Shown piece after piece: positions 19,929 through 29,699 of a stretch of 64,000 nucleotides of DNA. Origin of the DNA: Brevundimonas diminuta 3F5N (GTDB lineage: Bacteria > Pseudomonadota > Alphaproteobacteria > Caulobacterales > Caulobacteraceae). Position 1 is the stretch's first letter, and every line of letters begins with the position of its first letter. The notes under the pieces are model-generated. The model did not search any database. It was not told the origin of the DNA and was given only the letters and a program-made list of their open reading frames with translations. The stretch covers positions 1 through 64,000 of the forward strand of contig NZ_FUIE01000034.1 in the NCBI RefSeq assembly GCF_900163625.1. Direction: 5' to 3'. The position numbers and the translations under genes were made by a program.

Positions 19929-21242
19929 TCAGTCGTTCCGATAGGTCACGCCGCCCTTCATGACGTATTTGACGTTCTCCAGCGTCGTCACGTCACTCAG
20001 CGGGTCGCCCGAGACAGCGATCACGTCTGCGGCGTAGCCGGGCGCCAGGCGACCGATCTCGTTCTGCAGGCGGAAGTGGGTCGCCGCGCCGACGGTGGCG
20101 GCGCGGACGGCTTCCAGTGGGGTCAGCCCCGCCTGGACCAGCAGGCCGAACTCCTTGGCGTTTTCACCATGCGGCGACACGCCGGAGTCGGTGCCAAAGG
20201 CGATCTGGATGCCGGCGCGATGGGCGCGGCGCGCCATGTCCAGCATCTGCGGACCGGCTTCCAGCGACTTCTTGCGCTGGTTCGGCGTGAAGAAGCTTTC
20301 CGGACGCGCGGCCTCGCGGGCGACGAAATCGCCGGCCAGCAGGGTCGGCACCAGCCAGCCGTTGTTGGCCTTGAAGATGCGGATGGATTCATCGTCCAGG
20401 AAGGTGCCGTGTTCGATCGAGTCGCCGCCGGCGCGCAGGAAGCTGTTGATGCCGTCCGTACCGTGGGCGTGGGCGGTCACCGTGCGGCCCATGAAGTGCG
20501 CGGTCTCGACGATGGCCTGCAGCTCCTCATTGGAGAACTGCTGGTTCAAGCCGGCGCCGGTGTCCGACAGCACGCCGCCCGTGGCCGTGATCTTGATGAT
20601 ATCGGCGCCCGCGCGCACGCGTTCACGCACGGAGCGACGGCAATCGTCGGCGCCCGAGCAGACGCCGTTCTGGCGCAACACGGGGACCAGGGCGCTGCTC
20701 ACGCCGTTGGCGTCGCCGTGGCCGCCGTGCGGCGTCACCGTGCCGGCCGAGACCAGCAGGCGCGGGCCGGGAATCTTGCCCGCCGCGATCCCGTTGCGCA
20801 GGGCCACGACGGCGTCGCTGGCGCCGCCCAGGTCGGCGACGGTGGTGAAGCCGGCGCGCAGCGTCACGAGGGCGTAGGCCGCGCCCTGAACGGCGGAGTC
20901 GGCGGCGGTGTTGGTGAAGCGAGCGACGCGGTTGCCCTCGCCCTGCTGGTTGGTGATGTGGACGTGGCTGTCGATCAGGCCTGGCAGCACGAACTTGTCC
21001 GACAGATCGACCACGTCGCCTTGGCCGACGAAGCCGTTGACGATCTCGCGCACGCGACCGTTCTCGATCACCAGGGTCTGGTTCTGGGTCACGCGGCCAG
21101 TGGCCGGATCAGCCAGCAGACGCCCGGCGTGAATGTAGGAGACGGTCGGAGCGGCGGCGGCCTGTTGCGCCATGGCCGGGGTTGAAGCGAGAAGAGCGGC
21201 CGCAAGGCCGACGACCCATGATTTTTTAGATGACAACTGCAC
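19929..21242 (-). CDS. Secreted amidohydrolase, Xaa-Pro dipeptidase/imidazolonepropionase-like
   Basis: A 437-residue metal-dependent hydrolase with a signal peptide ending near AMA-QQ. The HxH motif of the TIM barrel is DSHVHI (His93, His95). A Lys in IIKITATGG is the likely carboxylated metal bridge, followed by TAHAHG, SIEHGTF and the catalytic Asp in FGTDSGVS. The start is GTG at 21242, six bases after GGAGG. Such enzymes cleave dipeptides or cyclic amides in the periplasm. It lies 121 bases after a TonB-dependent receptor gene in the same direction, so the receptor may import the substrate or product. Confidence 0.86.
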   Translation of the reverse strand: MQLSSKKSWVVGLAAALLASTPAMAQQAAAAPTVSYIHAGRLLADPATGRVTQNQTLVIENGRVREIVNGFVGQGDVVDLSDKFVLPGLIDSHVHITNQQGEGNRVARFTNTAADSAVQGAAYALVTLRAGFTTVADLGGASDAVVALRNGIAAGKIPGPRLLVSAGTVTPHGGHGDANGVSSALVPVLRQNGVCSGADDCRRSVRERVRAGADIIKITATGGVLSDTGAGLNQQFSNEELQAIVETAHFMGRTVTAHAHGTDGINSFLRAGGDSIEHGTFLDDESIRIFKANNGWLVPTLLAGDFVAREAARPESFFTPNQRKKSLEAGPQMLDMARRAHRAGIQIAFGTDSGVSPHGENAKEFGLLVQAGLTPLEAVRAATVGAATHFRLQNEIGRLAPGYAADVIAVSGDPLSDVTTLENVKYVMKGGVTYRND

Positions 21243-21363
21243 TGTCCTCCTCCACGCGGCGAGAGGTCGCCGCCCCATTTGAAATACTACCGGCGCGAGG
21301 CCGGGATCAGGTGCGGCAGGACGGTCGCCCCGCCGCTGTGACTTCAGACCTCCTTGCGGAGCT

Positions 21364-24300
21364 CTAGAAGGTCTTGGTGACCGCGACCGTGTAATAGCGG
21401 CCGATGGTGTCGTAGTTCTGCGCATCGTAGGTGCCGCGGACATCCCCCACCTGCGGCGGCGCTTCATTGAACAGGTTGGTCACGGTGAAGCGCAAGGACG
21501 TGTCGTAAGGCAACGTCACCCGCGCGTTCAGATCGAACACGTCATAGGCGTCCACGCCGCGCGCGGTGCTGGTCGGCGAGGTCACACGGGCGCTGTTGAT
21601 CATCTCCGACATGTGGCGCCAGCGCAGGCCGACGTTCCAGCTTTCGCGCGAATAGGTGACGCTGGTCGACGCCTTCCATTCAGGGTGCGCCTGGCCGGCG
21701 TTGGCCTCGATCGCCGTGCCCCAGGTGCCGGCGTAATCATAGGTCGGCGCGCCCGGCAGAGCCTGAATCTCGAAGCTGTTCAGATAGCTGATCGCCGAGC
21801 TGATGCTGAGCTGCCCCTCGTCCGGCAGGCCGACATCGCCCAGGTGCAGGCGCCAGTCCAGCTGCAGATCGACGCCGGTGACATTGAACTGGCCCAGGTT
21901 CAGCAGAGGCTGACGCGGGTTGATCATATAGCCGTCGTTGGTCCCGCGATCCTGCAGGGTGCAGTAGTAGTTGTTCGGATCGAACGTCGGGTTATTGCCC
22001 CCGTCGTTGAAGCAGTAGCGGATGCCGTTGCCGACGCCCAGGACGCCGACCGCGTCAGCCACCTTGATCTGATACCAGTCGATGGAGGCGCTTATGTTGC
22101 TCAGCCACGGCGACTGGAAGGTCGACTGCAGCACCGTGCCGAACGAATAGGTGTCGGCCGTTTCCTCCTCCAGGTCGGGGTTGCCGCCGGTCAGGGCGAA
22201 CACCTGGGCGGCGCCGAACTGGAAATCGTTGATCAGGGCCGAAGGCACGCCCAGCGAGACGCACAGCGCCTTGACCTTTTCGGCGTCGGGGCCGTTGCGG
22301 AACGAACTGCGGTAGTCGCAGGGGTCGCCGTTGGTGTTGCTGGCGGAGGGGGTGCCGATATCGACCGTCGCCGAAGAGACGGGGGAATACAGCTCGCCCA
22401 CGCTGGGGGCGCGAACGGCGCGGTTGTAGCCGCCGCGCAGGCGCACCACGTCGTTCACCTGCCAGTTCAGGTCAGCCTTATAGGCATGGACGCCGCCGAC
22501 CGAGCTGTAGTCGGAGAAGCGGTAGCCCAGGTCCATCTCCAGCGACTTGACGAACGGCAGGTCACGCAGCAGCGGCACCAGGAACTCGGCGAAGACCTCG
22601 GTCGTATCGACATCGCCGGACGAGGCCCGCAACTCGCTGTAGCCCAGGATGTCGCTGGTGCCGTCGGGCTGGTCCAGGGCGCCGTCGGGACGGAAGTCGA
22701 AGTGGTTGTAGCGATAGCCCAGGCCGGCGGCGAAGCGAACCTCGCCCGCCGGAAGGTTGAACAGCCCGCCCTGCATCGACGCCTCGGCCATACGCTGGGT
22801 CAGCTCATTGGTGTTGGTGGTGCTGCGCCGCACATAGTCCACGCACTCGGCTGAGGGATCGTGGTTGCCGAAGGGGTTGAAGCCGCCGGCGCAGAATTCC
22901 GACCCGCCGGTGGGGCTGTAGAGCAGGCGCGTGATGGCCGAGCGGCTGACGCCCCCGGTCTGGACGTTGTCAAAGTCGGCCTTGGATGCGCTGGCGTAGG
23001 CTTCCCAGGTCCAGTCCTTATAGCCGACCTGACCCGACAGGCCGCCGATGAACTGATAGACGTTATAGGCGTAGGACTGCAGGCGCTCGCCCGCGAAATC
23101 AAGATCCTTCCACAGCGCGAAATCCGCCGTGGGGTTCGGCCGGGAGGCCAGGATGTGGGCGAAGTCGGCCCCGATGTAGGGGTTGGTCACCGGCGCCGAC
23201 AGGGCATAGGCTAGGCCCGCCAGCGTCGGGTTGAAGGTGCCCTCAGATTCATAACTGGTCAGCGAACCTTGCAGGAAGAAGTCGATCTCGGGCGTGACCT
23301 GATAATCGACGCGGCTGAACAGCGAATAGCGTTCGTTCTCGTTCTGGATACGCCCACGGTTCCAGCCCCACAGCATGTTGGTGCCTGCGGCGTTCAGGAA
23401 GTGGTTGTCGGTTTCGGGATCCTTCAGGTTCATCACGGGCGAGGCGCCGCCCAGGTTGAACAGGGTCTGGTCGCCGGTGTTGAAGCCGATCTGGCCGTTG
23501 TAGAAATTACCCGCTCCCAGCACGGGATTGACGCCGTACTGACCCACGAAGACGTCGTTCACGGCGCTCAGCGTCGGTCGGTTGCTGCCGAACCAGGCCG
23601 CCCCCTGGGAGATGATGGCCGTGTTGGACTGGCGGTTGCGCACAAAATAGTAGTCGCGCTTGGACTGATAGGCCACGTCGCGCATGGAGTAGTCGAGCGA
23701 GATCACCGCCCGGCCGCGCCCCTCGGCGAAGGCGTCGCCCGCCGTGATCGACGTGCGGAAGGTCTCGCCGTCGCCGTAGTCGCTGATGCCGTACTGCGAC
23801 GCGACGGTCACGCCGCTGAAGTTGCGCTTCAGGATGAAGTTGACCACGCCCGCAGTGGCGTCCGAACCATAGGCGGTCGAGGCGCCGCCGGTGATGACCT
23901 CGACATTGCCGATCAGAGCTTCGGGGATGATGTTCAGGTCAACCGAACCGTCGGGATTGGACGGCTGAAGACGCTTGCCGTCCAACAACAGCAGGGTGCG
24001 CTTGGAGCCCAGGCCGCGCAGGCTTGCGTAGGCTTGGCCTCCGTTTAGCGAAGTGGAGGACGATCCGGCCGTGCTCTGCCCCATGGCGCCCGAGAACTGG
24101 GGCATCTGCGTCAGGGCCTTTTCGACCGTGACCTGCCCGGTGTTCTCGATGGCTTCGGTCGTCACGGAGACAAGCGGGCTATTGGAAACGTAGTCGCGGC
24201 GGGCGATGCGCGAGCCCGTGACGACGATTTCACTGACTTCGACGGCGGCGCCCGGATCTTCGGACGCCTCCTGAGCGACGGCGACATTCGCCGCGCTCAT

Positions 24301-24381
24301 CAGGGCTACTGATGCGCACCCGCCAGCCAGCAGGACACGATACATCGCGGGGCGACGGCCCCGAGAACCACTAGAAAACAT
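21364..24381 (-). CDS. TonB-dependent receptor paired with the amidohydrolase
   Basis: A 1005-residue outer-membrane receptor. Signal peptide, TonB-box region EIVVTGSRIARRD, plug domain (LRGLGSKRTLLLLDGKRL; VEVITGGASTAYGSDATAG; VVNFILKRNFSGV) and a large barrel ending in aromatic KTF. It has no N-terminal STN signalling domain. This is the large Caulobacter-type receptor often linked to peptide or plant-polymer use. Substrate unknown; the neighbouring peptidase-like amidohydrolase suggests small peptides. A promoter region with palindromes lies upstream. Confidence 0.92.
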   Translation of the reverse strand: MFSSGSRGRRPAMYRVLLAGGCASVALMSAANVAVAQEASEDPGAAVEVSEIVVTGSRIARRDYVSNSPLVSVTTEAIENTGQVTVEKALTQMPQFSGAMGQSTAGSSSTSLNGGQAYASLRGLGSKRTLLLLDGKRLQPSNPDGSVDLNIIPEALIGNVEVITGGASTAYGSDATAGVVNFILKRNFSGVTVASQYGISDYGDGETFRTSITAGDAFAEGRGRAVISLDYSMRDVAYQSKRDYYFVRNRQSNTAIISQGAAWFGSNRPTLSAVNDVFVGQYGVNPVLGAGNFYNGQIGFNTGDQTLFNLGGASPVMNLKDPETDNHFLNAAGTNMLWGWNRGRIQNENERYSLFSRVDYQVTPEIDFFLQGSLTSYESEGTFNPTLAGLAYALSAPVTNPYIGADFAHILASRPNPTADFALWKDLDFAGERLQSYAYNVYQFIGGLSGQVGYKDWTWEAYASASKADFDNVQTGGVSRSAITRLLYSPTGGSEFCAGGFNPFGNHDPSAECVDYVRRSTTNTNELTQRMAEASMQGGLFNLPAGEVRFAAGLGYRYNHFDFRPDGALDQPDGTSDILGYSELRASSGDVDTTEVFAEFLVPLLRDLPFVKSLEMDLGYRFSDYSSVGGVHAYKADLNWQVNDVVRLRGGYNRAVRAPSVGELYSPVSSATVDIGTPSASNTNGDPCDYRSSFRNGPDAEKVKALCVSLGVPSALINDFQFGAAQVFALTGGNPDLEEETADTYSFGTVLQSTFQSPWLSNISASIDWYQIKVADAVGVLGVGNGIRYCFNDGGNNPTFDPNNYYCTLQDRGTNDGYMINPRQPLLNLGQFNVTGVDLQLDWRLHLGDVGLPDEGQLSISSAISYLNSFEIQALPGAPTYDYAGTWGTAIEANAGQAHPEWKASTSVTYSRESWNVGLRWRHMSEMINSARVTSPTSTARGVDAYDVFDLNARVTLPYDTSLRFTVTNLFNEAPPQVGDVRGTYDAQNYDTIGRYYTVAVTKTF

Positions 24382-24474
24382 GAAATCCCCTCTATTGCTG
24401 ACGTTTCTTCCACCAGCGCCCCTCAGCGCAGGCTGATCCCCAAAAATCGCCCCCTTTTCGCCACTTTATTTTAA

Positions 24475-24488
24475 GCGAAAAATTTCGC
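24475..24488. promoter_or_regulatory. Palindrome GCGAAAAATTTCGC before the receptor gene
   Basis: A 14-base palindrome with arms GCGAAA and TTTCGC and two central bases, about 94 bases before the receptor start. It is a candidate operator. Its arms do not match Fur or Zur boxes seen elsewhere in this window. Confidence 0.4.
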
Positions 24489-24514
24489 CACTCGACCGGC
24501 GTTGTTATTTAAAA

Positions 24515-24538
24515 TTCGAAATTATTTTCGAAATTACG
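24515..24538. repeat. Tandem TTCGAAATTA repeat in the promoter region
   Basis: TTCGAAATTA occurs at 24515-24524 and 24527-24536, giving a 12-base period. The TTCGAA core is itself palindromic. Helically phased repeats such as this often bind a regulator, but none can be named. Confidence 0.4.
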
Positions 24539-24728
24539 CGCCGATTGCAAAATCTTTCCTCTCTTCAGGACAGCTACGGTGATGTTTTGAGGGAGAACTC
24601 AATTCGGCGCGCCGGTCGAGACGGCAGGATCGACGCCCGATGAAGCAGAGCATCGCTAACCCAAGGATTCTGGCCGTCGCTAGAAATTGGTCGACCCGAC
24701 CGCTCTGCTACCGCACGACGAGCAAGCC

Positions 24729-25457
24729 TCACCGGCTCCGCAGGAAGAACTCGACCGGCACGGACAGGCTGACGGGATCGCCGGGGATTTCCGGCGGCGG
24801 CTTGGGCAAGGGTTGCGCCCGGCGGAGCAAGGCCACGGCCTCGCGATCCAGCGCCGCGTGGCCGGAACTACGCTCCAGCACCGCCGACAGGACTCGTCCT
24901 TCACGGGTCATGGTGAAGCGGACATGGACCACGCCCTCGCGGCGCTGCGCGCGCGCCTCGACCGGATAGCGCTTGCGTCGCTCAAGATGGGCCAGCAGCG
25001 TTCCTTCCCACGTCTGCGCCGAAGCAGCGACGGCCGCCGGAGGCGCAGGACGTGCAGGCGGCGCGGTCGTCGCCGGCGCAGGAGGCGCGGCTGAAACCGC
25101 CGGTGTCGGCGCAGGCTCTACCGCCAGCGGCAAGGTCTCCACGTTCGCGGGCGCGACCGCCTGCAGGCGAGGCTGGATCGGCGGTTTGGGCTGAGCGGGC
25201 GCGGCGGCCGCCTCGGTCTGTTGCGGACCAGGCGGCTGTTCCGACGGCGGCCTGGGCGGCGCCTGCATGCGCACCAGTTCGACCTCGAAGGCTTGATCGG
25301 GGATATGAACCATCTCGGGATGAGCAGCCCAGAAGCCGCCCGCGATAGCCAGGGGCGCCGCATGCAGGAGCAACGACGCCGCCACCCCGCGCCCCCAGGC
25401 GCTGCGTTGGCGGCGCGGCCGCCGGGCCTGCGGCTCAACCAAGACGGTCGTCGACAT
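24729..25457 (-). CDS. tonB: TonB energy-transducing protein of the heme module
   Basis: A 242-residue TonB. One N-terminal membrane anchor (ASLLLHAAPLAIAGGFWAA), a Pro/Ala/Gln-rich spacer across the periplasm (PPRPPSEQPPGPQQTE and later repeats), and the C-terminal TonB domain (RYPVEARAQRREGVVHVRFT, then ERSSGHAALDREAVALLR). It transmits proton-motive-force energy to outer-membrane receptors. It overlaps the heme oxygenase gene by 23 bases, so it is co-expressed with it and is probably dedicated to the heme receptor. No exbB or exbD is in the cluster; they would have to be supplied from elsewhere. Confidence 0.92.
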   Translation of the reverse strand: MSTTVLVEPQARRPRRQRSAWGRGVAASLLLHAAPLAIAGGFWAAHPEMVHIPDQAFEVELVRMQAPPRPPSEQPPGPQQTEAAAAPAQPKPPIQPRLQAVAPANVETLPLAVEPAPTPAVSAAPPAPATTAPPARPAPPAAVAASAQTWEGTLLAHLERRKRYPVEARAQRREGVVHVRFTMTREGRVLSAVLERSSGHAALDREAVALLRRAQPLPKPPPEIPGDPVSLSVPVEFFLRSR

Positions 25458-26022
25458 GCCGCTGCATCCGAGTGAAGGCCGCTACGGCCCCGTCAACCAC
25501 GCGGCCCTCCTCCTCCAAGGTCAGGTCCGCCGCGTCCAGAGCCGCGGTAAAGCGCCGCCAGTGACCGGCCGGGCCTTCCTCCGTCGGAGCCAGGTGACGA
25601 GCCCCCCGTTCGTCGGACAACCCGAGCTTCGCCGCTTGCTTGCGCAGCAGTGCAGCGCCGAGGTTCGAACCCTCAGCCACATAGAGCCACCCCAGGGCGC
25701 TCGGCGTATCGATCGCTCCGTCCTTGCTGAATACAGGAACAGCTGACGCAACGGGATCTTCAAGACCCAGGTCGGCCAGGTCAGTGCGGATCAGCATCAG
25801 CCGACGTCGCTCGACCAGTCCCGGCAACAGGGCCTGGAGCGCCGCATCCTCATAGAGGGCTCCGATATCGTGGTGGAACAGGGCCTGGGCCGCCACGAAC
25901 CGGCCATAGGCGGACAAGGTCTCGAAAGACGCCGCCGCCATGACCGACTGGTCCAGACGATCATGGGCGGAAGCCGTGTGCGCCTTGAGACGGCGCGCGC
26001 GCGAGGGATCGATTTGGATCAT
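25435..26022 (-). CDS. Heme oxygenase (HemO/PigA/BphO type)
   Basis: A 195-residue protein. The N-terminal HTASAHDRLD supplies the proximal heme His (about His20) and the distal helix carries LYVAEGSNLGAALLRKQA, the glycine-containing motif of bacterial heme oxygenases such as PigA. It opens heme to biliverdin, CO and iron. The start at 26022 (MIQIDPS) is preferred because GGAG lies six bases upstream; ATG at 26028 is alternative. It follows the heme-type receptor with a gap of about 13 bases, so uptake and degradation are coupled. A biliverdin source for a phytochrome is another possible role. Confidence 0.9.
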   Translation of the reverse strand: MIQIDPSRARRLKAHTASAHDRLDQSVMAAASFETLSAYGRFVAAQALFHHDIGALYEDAALQALLPGLVERRRLMLIRTDLADLGLEDPVASAVPVFSKDGAIDTPSALGWLYVAEGSNLGAALLRKQAAKLGLSDERGARHLAPTEEGPAGHWRRFTAALDAADLTLEEEGRVVDGAVAAFTRMQRHVDDRLG

Positions 26023-26035
26023 CGTCATCTCCGCC

Positions 26036-29000
26036 TCAGAATCGGAAGTTCAGGCCGATACGGACGGCGTGCAGATCTAGGTCGCTGGATGCGCGCCGCC
26101 GCTCCTCTACCGACGAAGTGCCGACATGCTGGACCGTTTCGTAGACCGGCCGTTCGCGCGGCCTGCAGAACGAGGCGTCGATGTCGCACAGCCAGGCCAT
26201 GCTGGGATCCTTCGACGGGTCATAGATTTCGACGCCGATCTGACGCTGGCTGGTGTAGTCCGCGCCGGTACCGGCTCTCGCTCTGGCGAAGTCGATGTCC
26301 TGCTTGCCGAAGCGGCTGTAGTTGTATTCCGCACGGAGCGACCAGCGGTCGCTAAGGGCGTATTCCGCGCCCGCTCCAACCGAGACGCCCTTGCGCGTCA
26401 CCGAGGCGCGCTCGACGAAGAAGACGCTGGTCTCGCTGCCCAGCGGCGCCGAAACATGGCCCGAGTTGGAGATGTACTGATCGCGCGACTGGGTCTCGTG
26501 CGCCAGCGCCAGACCGCCCGCGCCATAGGCCATGAGGCGGTCGCTGAAAGCGTAGCCCAATCGGCCGCGCACGCCCGCCGTCCAGCTGACGTCGAAAGCC
26601 CGATCGGCTTCCAGATAGCCCTTCTCGGCCATGCCCGGGTCAAGCGACAGGGTCTTTACCCGATCACGCAGATAGGTGCGGCTCCAGTCAGCCTCGACGC
26701 CGACCACCCACCGGTTCGACAACTGGCGATTATAGCCCGCCTGCAGCCCCATCAGACCGCTGGCCGCGTTCCATTCCGCCGCCTCGCGCTCCGCATTGGG
26801 ATTGACCGCTCCGTTCAGCGTGGTCGCATTTCCTGACGAGGACGCATACTGACCGCCGCCGTGCGCCCCGGCATAGAAGCCGGTCCAGTCCCGCGTGACC
26901 TCGCCGGACTCCAGGCTGAAGGGCGCCAGCCAGGCGATCGGCCGATCTCCGCCGAACTGCTGGGTCAGGCTGAACGAAACCGTGCGCCCAGGCCCCGGCT
27001 GCGTCACCAGCCCCAGCGGGTCCATGTAGTAGCGATCGAACAGGTTCTCGACGCGCAGGCTGGCCGTCAGCCGGTCCGTGACCCGATAGTCGGCGAACAG
27101 ATCAGTCAGCGTATAGGGCTTCCAGTCCACCAGGGCGACGAACTGGCCGGCTCCCTGGGCCGTCACGTCGCCGTGGCCGATGGCGCGCGGGCCGGTATGC
27201 TGCACCCGTCCGCCGACGGTCAGCCGCTCCTGCATCAGCGTCTGCGACAGCCCCAGCTCGAGGGTGTACTCCGGCGGGACGTGATTGGTGGCGTAGTCGC
27301 CGTAAAGCGACTTCTGACCGCAGGTGTCGGCCGTGCGGCAATAGGCGATGTCGAGATAGTAGTTGGCGCCGAAGTCCGCCGTCAGGCCGCCGATCTCATA
27401 GCGGCCGTTGAACTCCACCCCTTCGAACCGGGCCTGATGGATGTTCTCGATGTTCAGGGCGATCATCGGCTCGGTGCGGACATTGCGCGCGATATAGTCG
27501 TCCACGACCCAGTTGAAGTAACCCAGCTTGAACTGGGCGCGATCGCCCTGAGCCAGAAGATCATTGCGGACCAGGTTGGCGCCCAGTTCCCAGTTCTTCG
27601 ACCGCTCGGGCTGAATTTGCCTGTTGGCCACAAAGCTGTTGAAGGCCGAAATGGTCTCGGTCAGGGCCGGAGCGCGCAGAGTGCTGGAATAGTTGAGGTA
27701 GATCTGGGCGCCATCCGTCGGCCTCAGGATCAGGCCCAGAGAGGGACTGAAGCCGCCGTCGTCAGTGCGGATATCCTGCTTCTCGGGCGTATTCTGAAAC
27801 ACCTCATAGGGATCATAGCGGTCCTCGGACCAGTAATGAGTGTAACGCAGCCCGCCGTTGAGCGTCAGCCAGTCGCGCGGCGTATAGGCGCCCTTGGCGA
27901 AGCCCGCGACCTCATGCCGGAAACCGTCGCGGGGCGTGTTCCACCCTTCCAGAACGGCGGTGTGGCGGCTGCCGCGCGTGTCTTCGCCGCGATAGGACAG
28001 ACCATAGGTCAGCTCCAGATCACCGCTATCGAGGAAGAAGCGCGAGCGGTTGCTGACATCCACGCCCCACAGGTCGCTGTCGGAACCGACCCGGAAGTTC
28101 TCGGCCAGGCCCAGGCTCTTGGGCGTCGCCATCCGCCCGCCGCGGATCGGATTGCGAAGCTCCAGGTGGGACCAGTAGGCGTTGGCCTTCAAGTCGATCA
28201 GGTCACTGTCGGACGGCGCCCATAGATATCGGGCCGTGTAGGAGTCCAGCCGCGTGCCGGCGGTGTCCGCCTGCTGCAGCGCCTGCCCCTCCCGGCTGGT
28301 CTGGCGCGAGGCCAGGCGATCGCCCGCCTCGCTGCGATAAGCGTTATAGCCCAGCTGCACCGTCTGACCGTCGCCGAACCGAGCTGTCGCCTTGGCCAGC
28401 CAAGACTCGGTCCGCAACTGACTGTTCAGCACCTCCTCGCCTGCACGATAGTTGGCGAGACCAGCGTTGATCATGGTGTTCGGCTGAACGCCGCTCCAGA
28501 TCTTGGTGTCTCCGATGTTCAGGGGACGCGCGACCGGGCCGTGCTCGCCCGCATGGAAATTGCCCTGTTCGCGATAGGTGTAGCCAGCCAGCAGATCGAT
28601 CGCATCGCCCGAAAAGGCCGCCACCACGCTGGCCCAACCGCTCGTCGGCTCCAGGGTGCCAGGACGGCCCATACCCGTCTCGGACGGGTCTGCCTTTCCA
28701 ACCACCGAGCGATAGACATAGCCGCTGCGGTCCCCAGCCGTCGGGTCCGAGGTGTTTCCGCGCAGACCGCCGCGCACCCGTAGGCCCCAGGTCTCACCCT
28801 CACGCACGATGTCGCCCGCGTCCAGGGTGCGGATGGCGACCGATCCGGCGTTGCCGAACGCCGCTGCGTCAGCGCCCTTGGTCACATCGACGCCGGCGAT
28901 GAAGTCAGGATCGATGAAGGTTCGGTTCGAGACGCCCTGATAACCCTGATAGACGGTGACCGCATTCTCGGCGCCGTCGATCTTGGTCGTCACCCGGCCA

Positions 29001-29611
29001 AAACCCTGCAGACCCCGGATGTTCAGGTCGATGGCCCCCGCCCCGTTGCGGGCCTCGCCCGACAGGACGCCAGGCGTGCCGCGGAACACGTCCGCCGGGC
29101 TCGACCCGCGATAGCGTTCGATGCGGTCCGCGCCGATATGCGCGACCGGCGCCGGTTCGCTGTAGATCGCATCGTCATTCAGACCCGCGCCCGTTCCAGC
29201 AACGCCGGTCGAGGTCGTCGCCCCCTCCACCCGCACGGCGCCGAGCTGGATCACGCTCTCGCCTCCTGCGCGCTGCGGCGCCGGCTCCAGTCGCGCGGTC
29301 CCCGCTCCCATGAAGCGATAGGTCAGACCGCTGCCGACCAGAATGCGCGACAAGCCTTCCGAAGACGACATCCGCCCGACCGCTCCGGGCGAACGCACGT
29401 CAGGCATGGCCGCGCCATAGACCAGGTTCACGCCTGTCGCCCGGCTATAGGCCGCCAGGGCGGCGCCCAGAGGCTGGGGCTGAATGTCGAACGCCGTATC
29501 CTGCGTCTGCGCCCAGGCCGGCGCGCCCGACACGCCAATCGCGCCCAGTGCGGTGGTGCCCATCAAGACGGCCATCATCAAAGCCCGGCCGTCGCCCAAT
29601 CTCGTCTTCAT
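26036..29611 (-). CDS. Heme-type TonB-dependent receptor with STN domain, fused to a second outer-membrane barrel
   Basis: A 1191-residue protein. After the signal peptide, residues about 40-105 form an STN signalling domain (FDIQPQPLGAALAAYSRATG). The plug follows (NIRGLQGFGRVTTKIDGAEN), then a 22-strand-type barrel that ends at FSLTQQFGG near residue 890. Instead of stopping there, the chain continues from residue 909 (WTGFYAGAHGGGQ) with about 283 residues of an Omp25/OmpA-like small barrel ending in RIGLNFRF. The STN domain fits control by the FecR and ECF sigma factor upstream. Heme as substrate is inferred from the adjacent heme oxygenase and from receptor resemblance. A Fur-like box lies about 90 bases upstream. 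Confidence 0.9.
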   Translation of the reverse strand: MKTRLGDGRALMMAVLMGTTALGAIGVSGAPAWAQTQDTAFDIQPQPLGAALAAYSRATGVNLVYGAAMPDVRSPGAVGRMSSSEGLSRILVGSGLTYRFMGAGTARLEPAPQRAGGESVIQLGAVRVEGATTSTGVAGTGAGLNDDAIYSEPAPVAHIGADRIERYRGSSPADVFRGTPGVLSGEARNGAGAIDLNIRGLQGFGRVTTKIDGAENAVTVYQGYQGVSNRTFIDPDFIAGVDVTKGADAAAFGNAGSVAIRTLDAGDIVREGETWGLRVRGGLRGNTSDPTAGDRSGYVYRSVVGKADPSETGMGRPGTLEPTSGWASVVAAFSGDAIDLLAGYTYREQGNFHAGEHGPVARPLNIGDTKIWSGVQPNTMINAGLANYRAGEEVLNSQLRTESWLAKATARFGDGQTVQLGYNAYRSEAGDRLASRQTSREGQALQQADTAGTRLDSYTARYLWAPSDSDLIDLKANAYWSHLELRNPIRGGRMATPKSLGLAENFRVGSDSDLWGVDVSNRSRFFLDSGDLELTYGLSYRGEDTRGSRHTAVLEGWNTPRDGFRHEVAGFAKGAYTPRDWLTLNGGLRYTHYWSEDRYDPYEVFQNTPEKQDIRTDDGGFSPSLGLILRPTDGAQIYLNYSSTLRAPALTETISAFNSFVANRQIQPERSKNWELGANLVRNDLLAQGDRAQFKLGYFNWVVDDYIARNVRTEPMIALNIENIHQARFEGVEFNGRYEIGGLTADFGANYYLDIAYCRTADTCGQKSLYGDYATNHVPPEYTLELGLSQTLMQERLTVGGRVQHTGPRAIGHGDVTAQGAGQFVALVDWKPYTLTDLFADYRVTDRLTASLRVENLFDRYYMDPLGLVTQPGPGRTVSFSLTQQFGGDRPIAWLAPFSLESGEVTRDWTGFYAGAHGGGQYASSSGNATTLNGAVNPNAEREAAEWNAASGLMGLQAGYNRQLSNRWVVGVEADWSRTYLRDRVKTLSLDPGMAEKGYLEADRAFDVSWTAGVRGRLGYAFSDRLMAYGAGGLALAHETQSRDQYISNSGHVSAPLGSETSVFFVERASVTRKGVSVGAGAEYALSDRWSLRAEYNYSRFGKQDIDFARARAGTGADYTSQRQIGVEIYDPSKDPSMAWLCDIDASFCRPRERPVYETVQHVGTSSVEERRRASSDLDLHAVRIGLNFRF

Positions 29612-29699
29612 ACGCCCTCACGCGGGATAAAATCGGCAGGCCCTTGGCGCCCGCCCTCGCTGAGGAAGACGAAGGCGCCCATCGCGCGTCAGGTGCAAA

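Larger units (their letters stand above)
24382..24728. other. 347-base intergenic region between the tonB gene and the receptor gene
   Basis: No gene is supported here. The part next to the receptor (24420-24560) is AT-rich and holds a 14-base palindrome and a direct repeat, listed separately, which look like a promoter/operator for the receptor-amidohydrolase operon. The part next to tonB shows no clear terminator. Confidence 0.6.
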
